A stretch of DNA of 7,096 bases, taken from assembly GCA_902475445.1 (NCBI GenBank), contig CABRZN010000099.1, positions 1-7,096 on the forward strand. Direction: 5' to 3'. This DNA is from an uncultured Collinsella sp. (lineage in GTDB: Bacteria > Actinomycetota > Coriobacteriia > Coriobacteriales > Coriobacteriaceae). The translations under genes were made by a program, and so were the position numbers. The notes under the pieces were generated by a model that did no database searches, was not told where the DNA came from, and was given only the letters and a program-made list of their open reading frames with translations. Shown here piece after piece: positions 5,784 through 7,096 of this stretch (position 1 is the stretch's first letter; every line of letters begins with the position of its first letter).

Positions 5784-7096
5784 ATGGCAAAAGTCCGTGT
5801 GTCCACCCTGGCCAAAGAGTTCGGCATGACCTCCAAGGAACTGATGGGTCATCTCGCCGAAATGAAGATTCCCGCTAAGTCCGCTTCCTCCGCCCTGGAG
5901 GACGCCTACGTCGCTATGGTCCGCAAGCAGCTCGCCTCGGTGATCGAGGCCCGCGCCCAGGAAGTCGAGGCCGCCAAACAGGCCGAGGAGCAGGCCGCTG
6001 CCGCCGAGGAGGCAGCACGCGCTGCGGAGGCCGAGCGTGAGCGCATTGCCGCCGAGAAGGCACGCGAGGAGGAGCGCCGCCAGTTTGCCGCCGCCCAGGC
6101 TGCCGAGGAGGCCGCCCGCGCCGAGGCCGAGGCTAAGAAGAAGGCCGAGCAGGAGCGCCTTGCCCGCGAGAAGGAGGAGGCTGCCCGCGAGGCCCAGCGC
6201 CGCGCCGTTCCCGCTTCCGACTCCGGTTCGCGCTTCCGTTCGCTGCTCGACCAGATCGCCGCACAGGAGACCGTGCTCAAGGAGAAGAAGGACGCCGAGG
6301 AGAAGGCCAAGGCCGAGCGCGCTGCCGAGCGCGGCAACCGTCGTGGCGGCAACAACGACCGTCGCGGTGGCCGTCGTAACGATCGCAACGCCTCCGACAA
6401 TAACTCCGAGCGCAACGCCTCCGAGAACCGTCCCCATAGCCATCGCACCAATGCCAGCAATAACGTCGCTGCCGGCATGGACTTCCCCAACCCCGACAAG
6501 CAGGGCAAGGGCAAGAAGCGCAAGGGCGGTCACAACAACGAAGAGGACCACTACAGCCGCATGGCTCGCGAGGCCGAGGAGTACAGCCGCGAGAAGGTGC
6601 TCGAGGAGGCTCGCGCCGCCGTCGAGGAGGCCTCTCGCGAGTCCACTGGTCGCCGCAAAAAGCGCAAGGAGAAGCGCGAGCGCGAGGCCGCAAAGGCTCA
6701 GGAAGAGCGCAAGATTGAGGAGGCGCTGGCCCAGGGCGTGAACCCCGAGGACCTCGACGCCATCAAGGTCTCCCAAGGCGTTACCGTCCAGGAGCTCGCC
6801 GAGGCGCTCGACGTTCCGGCTAACGACATCATCAAGCGCCTGTTCCTGCTGGGCACGCCGCTTACCATGACGCAGTCCATGTCCGATGACCTCGTCGAGC
6901 TCGTTGCCGACGACCTGGGCCGCCAGATCAAGATCATCACCCCCGAGGAGGAGAACACCTTCTCGTTCTACGACGATCCCGCCGACCTTAAGCCGCGCGC
7001 CCCGGTCGTCACCGTCATGGGCCACGTCGACCACGGCAAGACTTCGCTGCTCGACGCCATCCGTCACACCGGCGTCGCTGCCGGCGAGGCGGGCGG
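5784..7096 (+). CDS. infB: Translation initiation factor IF-2, N-terminal part (3' end outside window)
   Basis: A GTPase that places initiator fMet-tRNA on the 30S subunit and drives subunit joining. There are 437 complete codons before the window ends, with no stop. An IF2 N-terminal domain starts MAKVRVSTLAKEFGM (about 1-50). A long Ala/Glu/Arg/Lys-rich stretch (about 55-140), likely helical or coiled coil, follows. After FRSLLDQIAAQE (151-162) come a short charged segment, an Arg/Asn/Gly-rich low-complexity part (about 183-227) and a Lys/Glu/Arg-rich segment (about 240-315). A second IF2N-like domain lies at about 328-385 (VTVQELAEALDVPANDIIKR). The G1 P-loop GHVDHGKT is at 413-420. The remaining G motifs and the C-terminal domains lie beyond the window. 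The 91-bp spacer after nusA holds no gene, so ylxR is absent from its common position. The gene is probably co-transcribed with rimP and nusA. Confidence 0.97.
   Translation, partial: MAKVRVSTLAKEFGMTSKELMGHLAEMKIPAKSASSALEDAYVAMVRKQLASVIEARAQEVEAAKQAEEQAAAAEEAARAAEAERERIAAEKAREEERRQFAAAQAAEEAARAEAEAKKKAEQERLAREKEEAAREAQRRAVPASDSGSRFRSLLDQIAAQETVLKEKKDAEEKAKAERAAERGNRRGGNNDRRGGRRNDRNASDNNSERNASENRPHSHRTNASNNVAAGMDFPNPDKQGKGKKRKGGHNNEEDHYSRMAREAEEYSREKVLEEARAAVEEASRESTGRRKKRKEKREREAAKAQEERKIEEALAQGVNPEDLDAIKVSQGVTVQELAEALDVPANDIIKRLFLLGTPLTMTQSMSDDLVELVADDLGRQIKIITPEEENTFSFYDDPADLKPRAPVVTVMGHVDHGKTSLLDAIRHTGVAAGEAG
6384..6424 (+). repeat. Small internal repeat in the infB low-complexity region
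   Basis: The 14-mer CGCAACGCCTCCGA occurs at 6384-6397 and again at 6411-6424, 27 bp (nine codons) apart. The protein reads RNASDNNSE then RNASENRPH, with a third degenerate TNASNN at residues 222-227. This points to a recent small in-frame duplication in an unconstrained linker. Confidence 0.6.

Noticed and set aside
5745..7067. 440-codon open frame on the minus strand opposite infB
   Set aside because: Its Leu/Gly/Ala-rich, membrane-like look is the antisense image of Glu/Ala/Arg-rich IF-2 codons. infB is certain on the + strand.

Overview
The window is GC-rich DNA with codons that end mostly in G or C, and it carries core housekeeping genes, all on the + strand. The gene set, the rimP-nusA-infB order, the codon style and the IMP dehydrogenase type suggest an actinobacterium of class Coriobacteriia, perhaps Collinsella or a relative. 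That placement is inference from sequence character and memory of related proteins, not from a search.

Layout. Positions 1-744 hold the 3' half of an IMP dehydrogenase gene (guaB) that starts before the window. It is strikingly close to the unusual Tritrichomonas foetus-type enzyme. Positions 745-1114 contain no credible gene. They are packed with secondary structure: a long imperfect palindrome, a 9-bp hairpin, an intrinsic terminator, and a near-perfect 119-nt inverted repeat ending just before the ribosome binding site of the next gene. Positions 1115-3691 are a complete leucyl-tRNA synthetase gene (leuS), followed by its own terminator. Positions 3692-3948 contain a strong sigma70-type promoter with an extended -10, then, after only about 20 transcribed bases, a canonical terminator hairpin placed before rimP. 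This looks like an attenuator. Positions 3949-7096 carry rimP, nusA (1-nt gap) and the 5' part of infB, which runs off the window.

The last three genes form the widespread rimP-nusA-infB operon: 30S maturation, transcription elongation/termination and translation initiation. NusA can act on terminators, so the leader hairpin is a natural candidate for feedback by NusA on its own operon. The most unusual protein feature is a Cys3His zinc-finger-like tail on NusA. The small ylxR gene found between nusA and infB in many Gram-positive bacteria is missing here. There are no mobile genes, CRISPR arrays, tRNAs or rRNAs. Overall this is a conserved core region whose interest lies in non-coding structures and a few lineage-specific protein details.
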